From positions 127,344,501 to 127,408,500 of the forward strand of contig NC_083685.1 in the NCBI RefSeq assembly GCF_033118175.1: 64,000 nucleotides of DNA. The letters are read 5' to 3'. Positions 10,430 through 21,425 of this stretch are shown here, in pieces; positions within the stretch are counted from its first letter, which is position 1, and every line of letters begins with the position of its first letter. The position numbers and the translations under genes are program-made. Below the pieces are notes generated by a model that worked only from the letters and a program-made list of their open reading frames with translations, had not been told where the DNA came from and did not search any database. This DNA comes from Dama dama. Lineage: Eukaryota > Chordata > Mammalia > Artiodactyla > Cervidae.

Positions 10430-11165
10430 CTCTTGGGGAGAAGTGGGATTGAGAACAAGGCCTTGGAATGTGTGTGGGGTCCTTGTCGAGGGGTGGGGAG
10501 TGCGTCAGGGCCGGGGGAACAGTGGACGCAAAGGCACAGAAGCGGGGATGTGTGCTCGTGTCTGGAGCTGGCCTGCCCGACGGAACAGAGGAGGGCGGCC
10601 GGTTTCGCGTCGGTTCTGGGAGAGCGGGGTGCAGCAGGCCCGAGCATCCAAGGAAGAGAGGAGGCAGGGGCAGTTTCCCGCAGAAGGAAGCGATTAGAGT
10701 GTCACTTTCCAGAGGCAAGAGACAACCGAGAAACTGTTTAAATCATTCCAGAAAGAGGGGCCGGGGATCTGGGCTGGGGCTGCGAGGGGGTAAACGGAGA
10801 AAGGAGGGAGCCCAAGAGACATTTGTAAGGACAGACAGTCCTGGCCACCTCTCGCTTTGGAGGCTGAAAAGTCAGAGAAGACTTTTCAGTAATGAACACG
10901 GTTCTCTTGGGAGGGAGCAAGGACCTGCAGGCCAGGGAGGGGACAAGCTCCTATTGGGACCCGCTGAGGAAGGCGGATGTCTGGGGAGTCTGTGGGGCTT
11001 GGGGGGCATGTGGGCAGCGGCCAGCCTGCAGCTCTGGTCTTTCTCTTGAGTTCTGTTTTACCACCTCTATGGGCTGGGACTTTGTTATCCATCGTGTTAC
11101 AGTGGCCCCTTCACGTTCAAATGAACAGGTAGAAATTTCAGTGACAATTTTAACACATTTGTTTG
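10430..11165. other. Unique or old-repeat sequence, CpG-moderate
   Basis: Around 10500-10600 the text ('gggggaacagtggacgcaaa') resembles an old dispersed mammalian repeat, family unassigned. Open frames up to 193 codons lie on the plus strand (10468-11049) but have no recognisable domain and overlap others on both strands. Confidence 0.35.
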
Positions 11166-11375
11166 TTTACTTTTGGTTGCGCTGGCTCTTCATTGCTGTG
11201 CATGGGCTTTGTCTACAGGGGCCCCTGTCTGGTTGCCGCGACTTCCCTTGTGCAGACCCAGGCGCTAGAGTGTGTGGGCTCAGTAGCTGTGGAGCACAAG
11301 CTTGGCTGCTCCATGGAATCGGGAGTCCTCCCAGACCAGGCAGATTCTTAACCACTGGACCACCAGGAAAGTCCC
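11166..11375 (-). mobile_element. CHR-type SINE
   Basis: Reverse copy: 'ggttgcgctggctcttcatt' at the left, tRNA-like head 'ttcttaaccactggaccacc' at the right. Target duplication not clear. Confidence 0.85.
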
Positions 11376-11544
11376 CAGTGGCCACTTGCATGATAGTTGG
11401 GGCGGGAGAGGCCGAGGCTGGGGTGATGCCCTGACTCTTTTGCCGTCTCCCCTGAAGCCCTTCTCTTCCCCGCCTGGCGAAGCAGCAGCTTCAGAGTCTG
11501 TCCCTGCAAAGTGCACGTCCAGGGGCTCAGCCAGGGGTCTTAGT

Positions 11545-12185
11545 TTTCTGTAACACAGCACCACACGCCCGGTGGCTTCACGGCTCACAGTTCTGGAGGC
11601 AAAATGTTCAAAATCAAGGTGTGGGTGAGGCTGGTTCCCCGGTGGCTCGCAGGGGGAATCTGCCCAGGCCTCTCTCTCCGCACCCAGTGGCTGCTGGTGC
11701 TCCTGGCTTTCCTAATTGTGTAGACGCCTCATCCCGGTCTCTGCCTCCATCTTCAAATCGTCTCCCCTTGGTGTTCCTCTGTGTCTGTTTCCCCTTGTCT
11801 GCACTTATAAGGACTTGCCTTTGGATGAAACGTGAAAGTGAAAATTGCTCGGTCGTGTCTGACTCTTTGCGACCCCATGGACTATACAGTCCATGGAATT
11901 CCCCAGGCCAGAATACTGGAGTGGGTAGTCTTTCCCTTCTCTAGGGGATCTTCCCAACCCAGGGATTGAGCCCAGGTCTCCCACATTGCAGGCAGATTCT
12001 TTACCAGCTGAGCCACCAGGGAAGCCCTTTAGAGGTAAGGTCCATCCCAATCCAGGACGCTGTCATCTGAAATCCCAATCTTAATTACATCTGTCAAGAG
12101 CCCATTTCCAAATAAGGCCATGTTCACAAGTACAGGGGTCAGGATTTGGACATATATTTTTTTGGAGGGGGTGAAACACACTCCA
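11545..12185. repeat. Old interspersed repeat split by a Bov-tA SINE
   Basis: The left part holds 'ctcacagttctggaggca' and 'ttataaggacttgcct'. The right part holds 'aattacatctgtcaagagcc' and 'catttccaaataaggcc'. These are consecutive landmarks of a common old mammalian retroelement whose name I do not assign. The order is restored when the SINE at 11830-12028 is removed. Confidence 0.55.
11830..12028 (-). mobile_element. Bov-tA SINE
   Basis: Full reverse copy from 'gaaaattgctcggtcgtgtc' to 'gagccaccagggaagccc', inserted in an older repeat. Confidence 0.9.
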
Positions 12186-12189
12186 GCTC

Positions 12190-13270
12190 ACTACAGTGCA
12201 GCAGAGTGTCTTAAGAAATAGAATTTTCTTTTCCCCCCAATGGTGATGATGGAAAGTCTGGAGTATCTTCTCAGGACCAAATGCACTGAACACGTGTTCT
12301 TTTAAAAAGACCAGTGTCCTCGATCTGCTCCTTTCCAAGAATGTTGGTCGTGTCACCTCCACTTCCTCCCTACCCCCAGCTTAAGGGTGGATTAAAAATG
12401 AGATAAACCGGTGGACACTTCAAAGCATTTCCAGAGATGTGGGGTGAGAGGATGGAGTTTAGTCTCCCCTCGAAAGTTTCTGGGGGAGAGTGTTCTCTGC
12501 AGTGGATTTCCTGGGCCTGGGGAGTGGGGGTGGACCAGACCTGGGGAGCCTGGTCCTCGGCCTGGGGAGTTGGGGGAGGAGCACTCAGGAAGTGGTGAGA
12601 CAGTGGGAAATGCCCGTGGAGCTTCGGAACTTTGTCAGGGCTGATGCTTATGTTGATGATGGAGTTGCATGCGAATCGCAGGAACGGAGACGCCAAACCC
12701 GTTTGGTGATGAGAGCTCAGGCTGAGATGACGAGTTTGGCCTAGAAAGAGAGAAGTGAATTTAGGAGCTACTTTAAAGAAGAAACTGGTTGCTGACCTAA
12801 CACACAGCAGAGAGCAAAGGAAAGAACGGTTCCCGTCTGCATGGAAGGATGAACTTGTGAAGTCTGAGGATGTTTCTGAGCCCTGTGACCCCTCGTACTG
12901 TGCAGGGCCTATAGGCTGCATGCACTAAATCCCCACAAATTGAAGACCGCCCCTTTCATCCTAAGTTGTGTTCCAGGATCTTTGGAAAATTCTAAGCCAG
13001 CCCCCTAAATGCCTTCTAAAGATCATCTTGCCAACTGGATTAAAAAAATAGATGGACGTCTATTTGGACGTCTACACAGACGTCTAAGTGGACGTCTGTG
13101 TGTGTGTATGCATGCATAGGATACAAAGCTTTTTAACTCATTGGTTCCTTCCCAGCCCCCAGAAACTGAGTGCTCCCGCAGTTCAGCAAGGTCAGGGCAG
13201 ATGGTAAAGAGCTCTTTCATGGAGAGTGCAGCCGGGTAACAGGAAGTCAGGGTAAAAGGCTCTGCTTTCC
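12190..13270. other. Unique sequence
   Basis: No exon recognised. At 12510-12580 the phrase CCTGGGGAG recurs three times in a G-rich stretch. The short 12-bp array at 13055-13102 is listed separately. Confidence 0.4.
13055..13102. repeat. Four-copy 12-bp repeat with GACGTC in register
   Basis: GACGTC occurs at 13055, 13067, 13079 and 13091, exactly 12 bases apart. Each is followed by T and a variable 5-base filler. The last unit runs into a TG tract. The CpG and the palindrome are kept in all four units although the filler differs. Confidence 0.85.
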
Positions 13271-13274
13271 AAGA

Positions 13275-14925
13275 GAAAGATCAGAAAAACCCTGAAGCAT
13301 GTGAATTTGATGCACAAAAGAATGGGCACATACCTGGAAAAGATGAAAACTCTAATTTGAAAAGATACTGCATACACCCCCGTGTTCATAGCAGCGCTGT
13401 TTAGAATAGCCAAGATATGAAAGCTTGTCCATCAAAGGATGAGTGAATAAAGAAGATGTGTTATATATATGCAAAGGAATATTTCTCAGCTATAAAAAGA
13501 ATGAAATCGTGCCATTTGCAGCAACATGAATGGGCCTAGAGATGAGCATACTAAATGAAGTCAGTCAAAGAAAGGTAATCACTTGTATGTGAAATCTAAA
13601 GAAAAATACGACAAATGAACTTACGTACAAAGCAGAAACAGACTTACAAACTCAGAGAAGAAACGTATGATTCAGTTCAGTTCAGTTCAGTCGCTCAGTC
13701 GTGTCTGACTCTTTGCGGCCCCATGAATCGCAGCTTGCCAGGCCTCCCTGTCAATCACCAACTCCCGGAGTTTACTCAAACTCATGCCCATTGAGTCGGT
13801 GATACCATCCAGCCATCTCATCCTCTGTCACCCCCCGTCTCCTCCTGCCCCCAATCCCTCCCAGCATCAGGGTCTTTTCCAGTGAATCAACTCTTGGCAT
13901 GAGGTGGCCAAAGTACTGGAGTTTGAGCTTCAACATCAGTCCTTCCAATGAATACCCAAGACTGATCTCCTTTAGGACGGACTGGTTGGATCTCCTTGCA
14001 GTCCAAGGGACTCTCAAGACTCTTCTCCAACACCACAGTTCAAAAGCATCAATTTTTCGGCACTCAGCTTTCTTCACAGTCCAACTCTCACATCCATACA
14101 TGACCACTGGAAAAACCATAGCCTTGACTAGATGGACCTTTGTTGGCAAAGTAATGTCTCTGCTTTTTAATATGCTATCCAGGTTGGTCATAACTTTCCT
14201 TCCAAGGAGTAAGCGTCTTTTAATTTCATGGCTGCAGTCACCACCTGCAGTGAGGACCACAGTCTTGTCTAACTCAATGAAACTAAGCCATGCCATGTGA
14301 GGCCACCCAAGATGGACAGGTCACGGTGGAGAGGTCTGACAGAATGTGGTCCACTGGAGAAGGGAATGGCAAACCACTTCAGTATTCTTGCCTTGAGAAC
14401 TCCATGAACAGTATGAGAAGCCAAAATGATAGGATACAGAAAGTGGAACTCCCCAGGTCAGTAGGTGCCCGATATACTAATGGAGATCAGTGGAGAAATA
14501 ACTCCAGAAAGAATGAAGGGATGGAGCCAAAGCAAAAACAATACCCAGTTGTGGATGTGACTGGTGATTGAAGCAAGGTCCGATGCTGTAAAGAGCAATA
14601 TTGCATAGGAACCTGGAATGTTAGGTCCATGAATCAAGGCAAACTGGAAGTGGTCAAACGTATGATTACCAGCAGGGAAAGAGGTAGAGGACAATTTAAG
14701 AATTTAGGAATTAGAAGATGTAGACTACTATATATAAAATGGATAACATTTACTATATAGCACAGGGAACTATATTCAATATCTTGTAATAACCTATAAT
14801 GGAAAAGAATCTGAAAAGGAACATATCTGTATCTATTTATATTTATATAACTGGATCACTTTGTGGTGCATCAGAAGCTCTCAAAATATTGTAAATTGCC
14901 TGTACTTCAACTAAAGAAAAGATTG
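13275..14925 (+). mobile_element. L1 3' end interrupted by BovB
   Basis: Forward L1 3'UTR from 'catagcagcgctgtttagaa' (about 13388) through 'aaactcagagaag' at 13660, resuming at 14668 and ending near 14925 ('ttgtaaattgcctgtacttc'). Skipping the BovB and one copy of its target duplication restores the consensus. Confidence 0.8.
13673..14655 (-). mobile_element. BovB LINE with 5' inversion and intact target-site duplication
   Basis: The 3' part (13673 to about 14252) is BovB in reverse, starting with CAGTT tail units. Read on the minus strand it encodes the C-terminal region of the RTE-type protein, including the residues MYGCESWTVKKAE. From about 14253 to 14655 the 5' region of BovB follows in forward orientation ('gacagaatgtggtccactgg', 'ctggaatgttaggtccatga'). 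The two parts therefore point away from each other. AAACGTATGATT at 13661-13672 and 14656-14667 is a perfect 12-base target-site duplication. The layout is that of a twin-primed, 5'-inverted insertion. Confidence 0.9.
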
Positions 14926-14929
14926 CCTT

Positions 14930-15469
14930 AGTCCAGAATACTGCTTATCCTTAGTCCCTGACCAAGTCTAAGCAATTTGGTTATCTGCTTCCCAAAGCTT
15001 CATTAGATGAGGAAGAAATTTTAAATGAAATGTGAAAGAGAAAGGTCTATCTCCGTGCAGGCCTCCTGACAACCAGGAGATAAGAAGCAGAAGTCCTAAC
15101 GACAAGGATTGGGACACAGAATTGATGACCGCGTGTCACTCACAGAGACGCCACCTGCATCAGCAGACCAGCCTGGTGGCTCTAATGAGGACCTGACGTC
15201 CCCTCCCACATTCAGATGTCCGAGGCCATAGTGTCTCACGTCCTCACATGGTAATGAGTGTTTCTGAGCCGATTCTGAGTCAGCGGTGCAGACGTGAAAT
15301 TCAATTAAATGAAGGATGCACGAAGATGAGTTGCTTTGTGAGAGTAGCTTCTATCAAAATGAAGGAAAATATCCGTGCTTAAGGGTGGACCCTCAGCTGC
15401 GGCAAAAACCCTGTTAGTTAGATTGTTCGAGGTGACTTCACGACCCTGCACCCCCACAAGTTTGGCACC
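14930..15469. other. Unique non-coding sequence
   Basis: No repeat, RNA gene or exon layout recognised. Confidence 0.4.
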
Positions 15470-15479
15470 TGTAGGATGG

Positions 15480-15704
15480 AGTGTGTGTGTGTGTGTGTGT
15501 GGTCACTCAGTTGTGTCCGAGTCTGCAACCCCATGGACTGTAGCCCACCAGGCTCCTCTGTCCCTGGGATTCTCCAGACAAGAATATTAGAGTGGGTTGC
15601 TATTTCTTCCTCCAGGGAATCTTCCTGACCCAGGGCTCTAATCCACATCTCCTGCGACTCCTGCATTGCATGTGGATTCTTTACCACTGAGCCACCAGGG
15701 AAGC
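15480..15704 (-). mobile_element. Bov-tA SINE with TG microsatellite
   Basis: Full reverse copy whose tail is a (TG) run at 15481-15501. Target-site duplication TGTAGGATGG at 15470-15479 and 15706-15715 is exact. Confidence 0.92.
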
Positions 15705-15715
15705 ATGTAGGATGG

Positions 15716-16246
15716 GGTGGATGACGTCTTCTTTGAAATCGGCAGCCTGTCTCAAGGTTTTGCCTAATGCTTGCCCTGCATGATCCCAGGATGGTTTGCT
15801 GTGGGAGGTGTCAGGTGCACTGACGTTGGCTGGAGGGAGAAAGGATGGAGGCGGTGTCTGTGGGTCCCCCAGGGTCCGAGCGTCTGTCCGGCATGGGCGC
15901 CACGTGGACGTCCCGGGGTGGGGGGTGTGCGGGACTGCACTCTGCCATCTGGCGCTTGCACACGCACGCCCCAGCCTTGCTGTCTGTAACCACGTCTCCC
16001 CTATCTGCATCTCCCCACTCTTCCTGGATGAACCTGATCCATGGAGCCATAACACGTGGCAGCTCTGTGGGATCTGCCTGGAAAAGAAGCTTTCATGGAT
16101 AACTCGGAGCCACGGGGGACCTGGGGAGGCCTGGTGGAGGAGTTCTGTGTGAATATCCATGGGTCAGAAGTCAGTGCAGATAGGGATTTGGCGAGCACCA
16201 AACTCTCCTCAGCAGCTGAAGAGCAGGACTGAAAATCTCACCCCTG
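15716..16246. other. Unique sequence
   Basis: Several overlapping open frames on both strands (up to 159 codons, minus strand 15681-16160) but no domain or convincing splice layout. Confidence 0.35.
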
Positions 16247-16247
16247 G

Positions 16248-16470
16248 GGACTTCCGTGGTGGTTCAGTGGTTCAGAATCCGCCTTACAATGCAGGGGACA
16301 CAGGTTTGATCCCTGGTCCGGGAGCTAAGATCCCCCCTGCCATGGAGCAGCTAAGCCCGTGTGCCTCAACTACCGAGCCCACGTGCTGCAACTACCGAAG
16401 CCCACTTGCTCCAGAGCCCCCCTGCCACCACTAGAGAGTCTGTGTCCGCGTGGAAAAGACCCCGCCTGCC
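16248..16470 (+). mobile_element. CHR-type SINE
   Basis: Forward copy: tRNA-like head 'gggacttccgtggtggttca', internal 'gatccctggtccgggagcta', then the tail region with repeated 'caactaccg' phrases. Confidence 0.85.
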
Positions 16471-17185
16471 TGCACCTGAGGCGTGACACAGCCAGCCCTG
16501 TCCAGAGAAGGACAATAGCTTGCTTCTGCGAGGCAGACCAGGAAGCATGTCGTGAGGTTTAAAACCTGGCCCTGGGCTCTGGGCAGGGTGGTTCCTGAGC
16601 GACGAGGCTTGAGGATCACTCACTGAAATTGGCTGGTTCCTTGCAGCCTGGCTTCCTGCAGCTGCCCCCAGGTAATTAATCACCTGATGGGTAGAGTGCC
16701 TCCATGATGGTCTTATAAGATGCAGTCCCTTGGGGCAGACTGTTTCCTGGAGACTTCTGTTAGGGTGCAGACTTCTCTCAGGTCAGCTGTGAGAGGTATT
16801 TCGACATTGTCTGGTTGTGTCCTGGACTCGGTTCCCTAAGGCTTCCCGCCGGCAGTGCTGACATCAATCTGTCATGCTTGTTACAAACGCAGCTTCCCTG
16901 CCCCTTGCTTCACTGAATCCTTGGTGGGTGTTTTAAAGGCAGGCTGTGGATGACTCAGATGCAGCCCATCCAAGGACCAGCCAGGAGGTCCAGCTACCTG
17001 GAAACTGGCCTCCAAGGGACTGGGGTCGTAGCTGTCCTCCAGGCTTAGAACCACAGAAGCGGTTACAGAGGCAGGGTGAGCATGCTCCCTGGGGTGCACT
17101 CCCCCGTGAAGGGTGTCAGAGGGGAAGGGGGCTGTGGAAAGCACGTGGGGCAGAGGAAAGGACTGGGGGTGATGGGAGACGCGGG
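16471..17185. other. Unique sequence
   Basis: Non-repetitive apart from short runs. It precedes a minus-strand exon candidate on its 3' side. Confidence 0.4.
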
Positions 17186-17192
17186 CACTCAC

Positions 17193-17257
17193 GGTAGCCA
17201 GAGCTTCATCTCCCTTCCTGCTGCGAAGCCAGGATCCATGCCTCCCTTGACGAGTGC
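17193..17257 (-). other. Candidate internal exon (65 nt), minus strand
   Basis: On the minus strand, a branch-point-like CTAAT about 25 bases upstream and a pyrimidine tract lead to an acceptor CTTCCAG just outside 17257. A strong donor GTGAGTG follows at 17192-17186. Two of the three frames are open through the exon; one begins ALVKGGMDPGF. No protein family is recognised and it could equally belong to a non-coding RNA. Signals this good also arise by chance in tens of kilobases. Confidence 0.3.
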
Positions 17258-17559
17258 CTGGAAGTTGAGACAGGCATGAATTAGAAGATGGCTCATCCGT
17301 CATGGAACAGAACAGAGGGGCAAGGTCTCAAGGCCTGAGCCTCGCGAAGAGGAAAAGAGGGGAGGAAAGGAAGAAGGTGGCCTTTTCTGAGTTCTAGGTC
17401 CTTTTGGGCTAATGAGATGCCCCCTGACCTTGACTTACAAAGAAGAATAAAGCAAGCTAGCCTAAATGGCAAATGTGTACAGTCGATTCAGACAGATGGG
17501 AGGTGTTCAAACCCAGAGGCCACTGTTTCCTGTTCAAAGAAACTTTTTTATTTTTTTGA

Positions 17560-17860
17560 TAAAGGGGCATGAAAGTGGCCTATTTGTCAGCCGTTGATTG
17601 GGTTGCTGTCTGATTGGGTCCGTGGGGCCAACTGACACCCCCAATTAATGCGAGATTGGGAGTCCCTTTGAGTCACGGTCAGGCGAGTCTGTTTTCCTTT
17701 ATTTGGTGAACCAGGGGTCTTAGCAGGATCTTAGAGGGCGGACTCAGGTTATTCCAGGGAGATGTCGCCCTGGCCAGTTTAATTATCTGCTGCTCGGCTT
17801 TGCTTTTGCAAAACAAGGAGCTCTAACGGGAGCCCTGCTCTTTGGTTGCCTGGAAACTAG
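17560..17860. promoter_or_regulatory. Candidate regulatory cluster with four CCAAT pentamers
   Basis: ATTGG (CCAAT reversed) lies at 17597, 17613 and 17655, and CCAAT at 17641, so four copies in 63 bases. Nearby are TGTCAG/CTGACA (MEIS/TGIF-like), TTTAATTA (homeodomain-like) near 17780 and GTTGCCTGGAAAC (RFX X-box-like) at 17845-17857. The stretch is repeat-free. Function is inferred from motifs only. Confidence 0.25.
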
Positions 17861-17861
17861 T

Positions 17862-19550
17862 GCTTTTAGTACCCAAAGTCATCACCAAGCCCTTCTGGGG
17901 GAGGTCAGGCGAGCCACAAGCTCTCCCAAGCCATCAATTTCTTGGGAGCCAGGCGTGAATCAGCAGAGCAGAAGAGGGAGGTGTTGTGCCCCGCAGCTGC
18001 AGACAGCTCGAGTCCCTGCATTTCCATGGACCAAGTCGCCGGGCAGCCTGAGGGTGCAAAGAACCCACAGAAACCAAGAAAGATGCCGCGACATCGTGTA
18101 ACCCAAGAGACGCAGGTGCCCAGAGCGGTTCACTGGAAGCCAGAGCAGCTTTGACTCCCGAGCCGTCCCCGCTGGCCCTTCCGGCCTGGTTCATATCGGC
18201 CCTCACTCTCTGGCTTTTTAGGTCCACAGCCAGGCTGATAGGAAGTGCCTGTGCCTGCCGCCGCAGGCCTCGTCATGGGCCGGACTGCTTCTGCCAGTTC
18301 AGAAGCCTCGGGGAAGGTTGGCGTTGTGGCTTCTTCCAACTAACCAACCCCTCTCCCTCCCCCGCCTTCCTTGAAGAAGTGTCTGCCTAATTCTTGGTTA
18401 AGCCCGAAGTTTCTCCCAGGTGGACAGGTCAGTGATGGTAAGAGTGTTCCGGCCATCTTCTAGCAGATGTGGAGGTCAGCCTTGTGCCGGGTCTGGTTCA
18501 TATCACAGCCTGGGCACCGTGGCATCCGCTGGGCTAGTGGTGGGGGGCCCACTCTCTCCTGGTCTGTAGAAGACGTACCCCAAAGTGCAGACCAGCAGAG
18601 GGCGAAGGCAGGCCTCCCGCCCCGCGCCCCGGGACAGTTTGTGCCGAAGCCAAGATTCTCCAGCCAGCCCTCCCGGACCCAAGAAGATCTGCACTTCTCT
18701 CGCTTTCCTTCCCCCTCTGTCCTTTCGTTCACTCCTTCTCTGCGTGGCGTCCGTCTGTTTCCCTCCGTCTTTGCCCTGCCACGAGCCCAGCCCTGTGCCG
18801 TGGGCAGCCCGTCATCAGTGTGGATGACAAACCCCAGCTGGCGCTCGGGAGTCTGTGACCCGTCCCCACTGCCCTCCTCCTCTGTCTCTCCCCACCCTGC
18901 CTTCCCCCCCCAGCTGAGTCCTGACACCCGGGGACCAGACTCCCTTCCTCGCTTCCTCCCTTCCCCAGAACCGCAGACAGCATTTTCTCAAGCAGGGTCT
19001 GTCATTCTGCGTGTGGATTGGAGCACCCACCGTCTGGCTTCCAGGGCCATGGAGATACAGGAGACGGTCAACGCAGGGCTGTGGTCACTGAGTCGCGCCC
19101 TCAAGGCACTTTGAATCCCTTTTACGGGTCACTGCTTCCGGTTTCCCTTCAGCCAGTTCTTTTGACTTGCCTGGTTCACAGTCCGTGTTTGGTATAGCTC
19201 AGGAAACCTGTGTGTGCTCACGCGTGTCTCAGCCAAGATGGGTTCTACCAGAAAGGCCCATGGGTAGCCTGGCATTAGTTAGCGGACTCCCCAAGTAGCT
19301 TTGAGACCTGGTGGGGTCTCTTTTTATATTGGAGTTGTCTGTATAAAAAATAGATGGAAAAAAATAAAGGACATGTATGTCATTGTGCTAAACCTGGGTG
19401 TACTGATGGGTGGGCAGGAAGCCTGGAAGGACTTGAACTCGGATGTGTCAGTAAGGGAACGGAGTGCTCAGGTGTGACGAGCAAGGGGCCCCTACGGCCT
19501 GACGGATGGGAACCCCAAAGACTGCCCTTCCAGTGGGGGTGGAAGTGAAG
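17862..19550. other. Unique GC-rich sequence
   Basis: No young repeat. A 215-codon plus-strand open frame (18467-19114) overlaps four other open frames on both strands, and its composition (proline, serine, arginine rich) is that of a GC-rich chance frame. Confidence 0.35.
18592..18603 (+). promoter_or_regulatory. CTCF-type core motif
   Basis: CCAGCAGAGGGC matches the CTCF core CCASYAGRKGGC at every position and is followed by G, as in the extended consensus. It lies in unique DNA, not in a SINE. Confidence 0.5.
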
Positions 19551-19551
19551 T

Positions 19552-19748
19552 CAAAGTGTTAGTCGCTCAGTCGAGTCTGACTCTTTGTAACCCTGTGGAC
19601 TGTATCCCACCAGACTCTTCCGTCCATGGGATTCTCCAGGCAAGAATACTGGAGTGGGTTGCCATTCTCTCCTCCAGGGGATCTTCCCCACCCAGGGATC
19701 CAACCCGGGTGTCCCGCAGGGCAGGCAGACTCTCTGCCACCGGAGCCT
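19552..19748 (-). mobile_element. Bov-tA SINE
   Basis: Full reverse copy from 'aagtgttagtcgctcagtcg'. The head is diverged at the right end ('ctgccaccggagcctcg'). Confidence 0.88.
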
Positions 19749-19749
19749 C

Positions 19750-20785
19750 GAGGACTGGGGAGTGATCACAGCCCCGTCCGTGGTGTCTGCAGTCAGCCCT
19801 CCTCCGCCCTCCCAAGGAGCGGATCTTCAGGGAAGACGCGAGCAGCCCTTTCCCTGAGCAGGGCTGCCGGAAGGGCCCAGGAGAGGAGGGCGGGCCCCAG
19901 GAGGCAGCTCTCCATCTCAGACGTGGCACCTGGCCAGGGGAACGATGGCCCGGGGGAATACTGTCTGGACACTCTTATTTCGATGAGCGAAGGGGTGGGG
20001 AGCGCGGAAGGACGCGGCGGGCCGAGATGGAAGGACGCTCTGCTCCCTGGAGGAGAGGCGCGCCGGGTGGTGGAGAGGCGCCCGCCTTCCGGAGGCCTGG
20101 GGTGAGGCCCACACTTGCCCTTTGCACAGCTGCTCTTTTTTTTTTTTTTTCAATCCCTCCAGGCTTTTGACACCATCCTCCCTTCTTTTTCTGATGACCA
20201 GTTTATTGCACTTTAAAAATTAACACGATGTGAGATGTTCACACTTTGCTGGATTGTTTGACATGCCGAAGGTAAAAACCACTCTTTCTATAAATCACAC
20301 ATTGATTTTTTTTTTTTTTCTTTCTCAATTCTGTACTGCATTTGGCGTTAGCCGTGGCTTATGGGCACATTACAGCACCGTCTTGTTTTATTAGGAATCT
20401 GAGCCCTGGGTTTTATTATCCATCATCCTGTCTTCTCACTGATGGCGCCTGGCGTGAAACCAGACGCGGCTGCAGGAAACTTTAAAGAGAATCCATCAGA
20501 CCGTGAGGCTCAGCTCGGAGGCTCTGCCATCCAGGGCAAGGCCGGTTCCCGGGGAGAGGAGACAGCCTGTGGTAAGGGGAGCCTGCAGGGCGAGGCGTCT
20601 CCCATTCCCCACTTCTTCCCCCGGGTTTCCTCCTGTGACGGGTAACACACCTCCACACACACCTGTGCTTCCGGCTCTGCATTGTTCTCTGAAGAATAGG
20701 GCTATTTTCAGGATTTTTTTTTTTTTTTGAGAAGAACATAAAAAGTATATTAGCAGTACCTGGCATGTGGTAAATGCGAAATGAT
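19750..20785. other. Unique sequence with three T runs
   Basis: Short CpG-rich part at about 19980-20100. T homopolymers at about 20139-20152, 20311-20329 and 20717-20730. The end (about 20745-20800) resembles the 3' end of MIR. Confidence 0.4.
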
Positions 20786-20787
20786 GT

Positions 20788-21113
20788 TGACTATTATTTT
20801 TGTAATCTTTAATCATAATCAGATTATACATTTTTCACTTGAGTGAAAGTCAAGTGAAAGTCAAGTCATTCAGTCACGTCTGACTCTGCAACCCCATGGA
20901 CTGCAGCCCCCAGGCTCCTCTGTCCATGGGGTTCTCCAGCAAGAATACTGGAGTGGGTCGCCATGCCCTTCTGCACGGGATCTTCCGGACTCGGGATCAA
21001 ATCTGGGTCTCCTGCATCGCAGGCAGATTCTTTACCATCTGAGCCACCAGGGAAGCCCAGGCTGACTATTATTTTTGTCACCATTAATTATAACCAGATG
21101 ATACATTTATCAC
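20788..21113 (+). repeat. About 53-base direct duplication flanking a SINE
   Basis: About 53 bases at 20788-20840 and 21061-21113 share the same text with a handful of differences (both contain TGACTATTATTTTTGT and end ATACATTT.TCAC). This is far longer than a usual target-site duplication. The copies bracket the Bov-tA at 20850-21057. Confidence 0.8.
20850..21057 (-). mobile_element. Bov-tA SINE
   Basis: Full reverse copy with GAAAGTCAAGT repeats at its tail and 'gagccaccagggaagccc' at its head. Confidence 0.9.
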
Positions 21114-21236
21114 AGTCTCGCAGTTTACTCATGTGCAAAATGACGATGAGAAAGCCAGCCTGACTTGTAAGTGTAGGATACACATGTTTACCGTCAACCG
21201 GAGCTTAATACACCCTTATTAAGATAGAAACCACAG

Positions 21237-21425
21237 GCTTCCCAGGTGGCTCAGTGGTGAAGCGTCCATCTACCAGTGCAGGAGACACAGGAGAACCTAC
21301 TCTTCCCTGGGTTAGGAAGATCGCAGCCCACTCTCGTATTCTTGCCTGGGGGATCCCGTGGACAGAGCCTGGCAGGCTACAGTCCATAGGGCCACAAAGA
21401 GTCAGAAACCACTGAACACGCACAC
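21237..21425 (+). mobile_element. Bov-tA SINE
   Basis: Forward copy with a small internal deletion: the usual 'cccctggagaaggaaatg' is missing before 'cagcccactc'. Ends in a short CA-rich tail. Confidence 0.85.

Noticed and set aside
13772..14296. 174-codon minus-strand open frame with protein homology
   Set aside because: It is the C-terminal remnant of BovB joined across the inversion into antisense 5' sequence, not a host gene.
18467..19114. 215-codon plus-strand frame
   Set aside because: Overlaps several frames on both strands, no domain, composition typical of GC-rich non-coding DNA.
21123..21165. Short plus-strand exon-like segment with GTAAGT donor
   Set aside because: The text matches the MIR core; the donor is part of the decayed repeat.
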